From positions 1-64,000 of the forward strand of contig NW_026570378.1 in NCBI RefSeq assembly GCF_019649055.1: a stretch of 64,000 nt of DNA, in the 5' to 3' direction. A program made the position numbers and the translations under genes. The notes under the pieces were generated by a model that was not told where the DNA came from, did no database searches, and saw only the letters and a program-made list of their open reading frames with translations. How positions within the stretch are numbered: position 1 is the stretch's first letter; the number at the start of each line of letters is the position of its first letter. This document shows, one piece after another, positions 35,701-41,700 of this stretch. Source of the stretch: Paramacrobiotus metropolitanus (Eukaryota > Tardigrada > Eutardigrada > Parachela > Macrobiotidae).

Positions 35701-38700
35701 CGTCCCTTAATGCCTGAGCCGCTTTGTTGACGTATTTTTCACTGACGTGCTCGACAGCTTTATCGATGGCTGATTCTACCGCTTTCGAGGCAAATGTCTT
35801 CATGTGTGGTTGGGCGGTAGCAATCATGTTGTTGATGTGAGGTGCAGCCTTACTAAACAACCCCCGCGCAAATCCTATGATGCGACCCCAAAAGCTGCCA
35901 CCCGTCATTGGTGCACCGCGGTAAACGGGCATTCCGTAACCGTGCTGACGATTGAATATTTGAATGTAGCGAGATTCATCGAATTTAAGTTCTTGGAGTA
36001 CCATTTTTAGTGTTTTTTCAGTCGGAAGTGTAGTTTGATTATTGCAGTACCTGGATGGAAAAACACTTCATTACCTAAATCATCGCATACTTTAATTTCA
36101 ACTGTTTGGAACGTATGACGGGCTATAGGTACGTAGTGAGGGCTTTCAAAACGGATGCACGTTTCTTCAAACGAGCTCGCTTGCGTTGATATCGTGCGCA
36201 ACAAAGGAACCATAGCATCCCCCACTAGACCGTATTCAATGATGTCACAGTAGACGTGTACAATGCGATTATGTTTCCCCCGGGTGGAGGACATAAGTAG
36301 GGCTATCACTGCCCGTATAACTGTAGTCTTGCAGCAAACCTAAAGCACGGGTATACTCTGCACCGTGGAACGTCAGGGTGGTGTCTGGTCTGATACTTAG
36401 TTCAGAGGAGTTACCACTGACTACGATATGACCATATAAAACTGGTTCATCATCCGTCGCGCCATCACGCAAAAGCACATTAACAGCGTGTATTAACCGG
36501 TTTTCGTCCGGATATGCTTTTTCACTTAAAAACGAGTCTCCCGAGTGGGATAATTAGTTCGCGCAATACCAACCACTAAGCCGCTATTAAATTTTAACTG
36601 CATAGGAGGAAGTATTAATTCTGATAACGCAACTTCCCAGGTACCGTCCAGATCCACTGCCCTGGCTAATAAAGTTGTGAAATGTCCGGGACAGTTTTTG
36701 GATACAAATCACGAGACGCCGAAGATGGCAGTGTCAAGTAAAACTCATTTTAATTCGTTTGCGTTTTCCCAAGAGTCATACGCGGGGCCGTAGCCATACC
36801 AACGTACCAGATATTGTTTTTTACCCTTGTGTGTGCGCTCCTTAATATCCTAGAAATGCGATGGTATGGCCTCTCAGTCATTACAAATTTTGACAGTTCG
36901 GAAGCATAGAAGTGTCCGTCGATTGCTTCACCAGCTAGGTCTTCGATAGCATACAAAAATGGCTTTTATGTTTTAAAACTCTGACTACTTTAAAAATTTC
37001 TTCCGTGTAATTTGTTTCGTAACCTTTTTCGAACGTGTTTTTCTTTTGGCAATTCGCACATGGTCGCCAGCTGTAAATGCGGGCCTTTGATTTCTTTTGT
37101 TCGCTGAGCATACGATCAAGGATAGAGTTGCTCTCGTTTACTCCAACGTTTTCTGGAGCATAACCGGTTGAAGAATGCACAGTGCTATTATACCCTTGCA
37201 TTATCTGTGGCAAAACGTCTATGTATCGATATGTGTTTTTTCAGTCATGTATACGTACATACGGTTTTTAATGGTACGGTTGAGTCGTTCTACCATTGCG
37301 CATTTTACATCATCATTTCGAGTAGTAAAAAAGGTTACATTACATTCTTTAAAAAATGCACGCATTTCTCTTCCAACAAATTCTTTACCGTTATCACTTT
37401 GACAGCGCAGTGGCGGACTGCATTGTTTGTAAATTGTGCTGAGCGCTGCAGCAATTTCTGGCGGCTTTTTTGACTTCACTGGCTCCGCCCAACCATATCT
37501 GGAGAAACAATCAACACACGTCAGCACGTAATTAAAACCATCGTTTTCTTTACGAAACTTTTGCATATCCATCAAGTCAATTTGGTGTTGGTCTCCTACA
37601 TTTACTGATATAATTTTTCTTCGTTTAAACTTTGAGCGGTATGCTTTATGTTGTGTATACGCGTCCTTAGACTGTAAGTATTGTTCAACTTGCTGACGTG
37701 TATAATTATGTTTTGAGCTTCTTTAAACAGACGCTCAACTCCTCCAAGGCTACCGGGGTTCCCGGCATCCAGGTAAATTTCATCTAGTGTTACCATTTTA
37801 AGCAAAGTTTAACCACCCTCCAGTTTGTGTTGTACGCTGTTTTTTACGTGGTGGCCCGTAGAACTTTGTTGGGGCTCTAGCGATTCTCCGCCTATATGTG
37901 TTGGTTTCTTGTTCTTCATCCTTTTGCTACTTAACTGAACATTATTTTTTGTTTTCGCAGGCTGTGGGTTGTATGTTATAGCTTTTCTATGCGCTGCTTC
38001 AATTGGCATGGGTGCCGACGGGCCCGTTAGCCCCGGAACAGTTAAGGCATTTTCAACAGACAGTTGCGTAGACGTCGGCAACAGAGCAGTTTTATCGCGA
38101 GTCTTACGACGCACCGCGGTTTTAATTGGAGCCAACGCCTTACCTAAAACCTGTAAGCTGGTGGAAGGTCCCTCGATGGCTAGTCGCGTACCAGCATACG
38201 GTAACGCTGAATTTTTACGTGTACTTCGTCGCAGTGAGACTTTATTTGGTTGATAATTAAGTGCCTTTGCATTTATATTTGACGGGAGTGCTGGATTTTC
38301 ATGGGGTTCGTAATCCAGAACTCCGTCAGGAGAAACTCAACAATTGGTGGTTCTTGCGGTGCATCTTGTATGCTTGGTGGTGTCGGTGCAAACTCTATAG
38401 TTGGCGCCTGGTTCTTCTTCGGCATGGTGTTACGGGAAGTTTTTGGAACACCACGCTTTTTAGTTATTGGTGGGACTTTTGGGGATTTGTATACGTGTTT
38501 GACTAAAGTTTTCGAAGGGGTTGGAACATAGTGGACAACAGGTTCGCTCGGCACGGTTGTAGGAACATAGTGCACGATTGGGTCCGCGGGCACTTGTACG
38601 TAATGCACCAACGGCTCGGACTGTACGTACTCAATTTGGGGTGACGAATTTGCTTGAATTTGCTGGTCATTTGTTGCTGTACTAACCTGGATACCACGGC

Positions 38701-41700
38701 TCTCAAGCAAAGGTCCGGTTTGAAAAATGCATCTTGCATTAGCGGCTTTGCCTCAACGTATTTTGACACGGTTGCTGGCTTATGCAAAAGTTCCGATGGC
38801 AAGGTATTGCTTTCTATGGTATAGTTTGGTGTCTCGCTAACCGGCAGGCGCGTAACCGGACGTTGGTTCTCCAAGGCGGCTCGCACCATTAGCTGCTGAT
38901 TCATGTTATCGCTAATTTCTTGGGCCCTTTTCCAAGTAGATGTTGGACCTGACCTATTTTTGCCACTTACGAATTCTGATTCCGGTACTAACACGTAAGT
39001 CTTCATTTTGTTAGGAACGATGTTAAAAGAGTTCCCAAAACTGGTAGAAGAACTCCTAAAAATCCACCTTTTTTGCTGTAAAAGCTTTTTCTTTTTTTCA
39101 CGCGTTAAATTCCGATCAGCTAGTCGCTTTATTTTTCCAACATGAGCACGTGCTTTCGCTAAATGTGTTTTACTTAACCCCTTTGGTTGCTTAATAAGGT
39201 TCAAGCAGGCTTCTTCAATTGCAGCGACCTGTTTAGTAGTAGAAAATTGAAAAAAACGCTCTCTGCTGTCTGGGTGTCATCAAACGTAGAGCGTCGATTA
39301 GCTTGAGAATTTCTTCTGGCTTCATTTTTCTACATAGATTCTTCGGTAGCCAAAAATATTCGATTGTAAGCGGGCCTTGTCGGGGGTTTCCGGACGTAAG
39401 TTAATTAATAAGTATCCAAACGGTTCCTTTATAGCCTTTTTATAAGCTTCTGGCAAGTGTGGCATGCCCAGCTGATGCGCTAGCGTTTTTATTTGCTGTG
39501 TGTCGCGAACAGATTTAAATACGACCATATATTGTGAGTTGAGAGAAATATCACGCATGTTCTTTCCTTGCTTGAAAAGGTTTTGTGAGATGAAAACAAC
39601 AGAAACGTTTTTGTGGTGAACATCACGGGTAAATAACGCGGATGCCTTAGTAGCAGATGCTATTTCCTCCATTAAATCATCCAAAATTAGCAGCGTTGTA
39701 TCACCTTTTCTGAAAAAGCTTTCGTCATTAATAATGGAATCAATGCCTTGTACAAGTTCAATAGATTCGTCAAAAGTTGAAAAGGTTTCTTGCCACGTAC
39801 CGTACGCGTAAACAATACGAGTAGGGACGGGAGTGAAACTTTGTGAAACGTTTTTCAAGAGTTGCAACGTAAACGTTGATTTCCCAGACATTGTTGGTCC
39901 TGAAATGTAAATTGTGCAAGGAGTTTTAAAACGAAAATCAAAAGTGATTTTTCCATTTCTAAAACCTCAGATAATTCGACCTTAAGCCGCTAGTTCAGCA
40001 CACCTGTAAAATCCGCAAAAATTCCGAAAATTTTCCGTTGAAAAGTCTAAAATTTTACGATTACTGGGAGTTTTGGTTAATTAACTGCAGGAGGTTTTTA
40101 TCGCTTCTGCAACTGCCTGCACTTGTACAACGGATGTACATCCTAAAAGAACGCAGTTACCCGTATGAAACACGTTAACTGTGGCTCCTAAATACTTAAA
40201 TTTAATCTGAACTGCTGGAAATAGTTCAGGCTCAAAAAATGCCTTACTTACTTCCGGTATTGTTCTGCTTTTATTGTATAAATTGGCAAGATTGACTTTT
40301 GTACTATGACGGTAAGTGCTTACGATATTTGCTATACTACGTACCTTAATCTCCAAAGTAAAATCATGCAGAAGTAACATCAGCTTATAAAGAGCAGCAG
40401 TTGCTCCGCTTCATCAACTGACTTACCGCCGTTTATGATGGCCTTGCCGTTCGCAAACAGTTGACAGAATGTGTTACCATTCAAGCGAAGGTTAACGGCG
40501 TTAAAGTTTTTCATCTTAGTAGCATCGTTCCCGAAAACACGGGTTATCGCGTCCAAGTCGATCCTTCTGTCAAACCTGACGGACAAAATAACGTTGTGTA
40601 TCTCCATGGCTGAACACACTAATCGCGACAGAATGAGCACGAATTCTTTATATACGTTTCTTACTCAGTCTGTCGCGAATAGAGGCATTAGCCCTTTTTT
40701 TTATCCTATTTAATTTTCTTTTGCTACCTAAAAGTATCCCAGACAAAGCTGTAGATTGTTATTAGTAAAAAGACCAAAAACATAGTAAATCGAAATAGTG
40801 CATTATGTTACACAAGTCAAATGCTGTTAGCCTACGTATCCATGGACACTCCCTCAGGACCCCAGAAGCTGTCCTGTACAATGCGAGCTACATCCAAAAA
40901 TCCTCGGTATGGAATCTGTAAAGAGCGCCCGGGTTGTGAAAAGCGGATCATCCGCCCATATTTAGGATGGATACTGAGAAGTACATCCATACAAGCAGGT
41001 CCGGCAAGAGTGACCTTTTCCGCAGATTTGCTTGTGATTGCCTTGTCCATCGCTGCTTGGATAGTTCCCGCTTTCAACTTATTCAGGACGTCCGAAATTT
41101 CACTACATCCCAGACGCACTCCTTTCCGGAACGCCTCTTCATGATCTTTGTAACCGTCTGTTTCCTGATCAAAAGCTAGAACAAGACTGACCTTTTTCGT
41201 GTTCCAAAACATACTTACCACATTGTTGACCTTATAGATGATGTATCCGTTCAGCTCTCCCAAAATCTCCAAAGTGCGTGCAAAATCCATTTTTTGATTG
41301 CAAAAGCGACTAACAAGTAGCAAACAATTTTTCTTACGGAACTGAAAAGCAACTGACAATTCAAGGTTTACCCGCTAGCCTTTTATATCCTCACGACTAC
41401 AGCGACTGCAAAGTGTTGGATTTTGATTCGCATAAAATCCCTCCAAAACTCCGCCTTTTTATGGAAAGCAATGGTTTCCATTGGTCAAACTTTTCCCAAC
41501 ACAAGACTGTAGCGATTGGCTGAAAAATCGATAATTTTGCTCCGCCTTTTTTCCCCTGCAAGCCTTGTTAGAAGGTGTAAAAGGCGGAGACTTGGGAAGC
41601 TTCGTCCTTATTGGTATTATATATAAACTACGATGGTCAAGCAAAATTTAGATTTCGGTTTTAGAAACAGGCTTTTATTGATTCAGTTTTTTTGTCATTA

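Noticed and set aside
39322-39891. ATPase starting at the Met at 39,891
   Set aside because: That Met is inside the Walker A loop; the preceding Gly-Pro-Thr is needed, so the protein must begin upstream.
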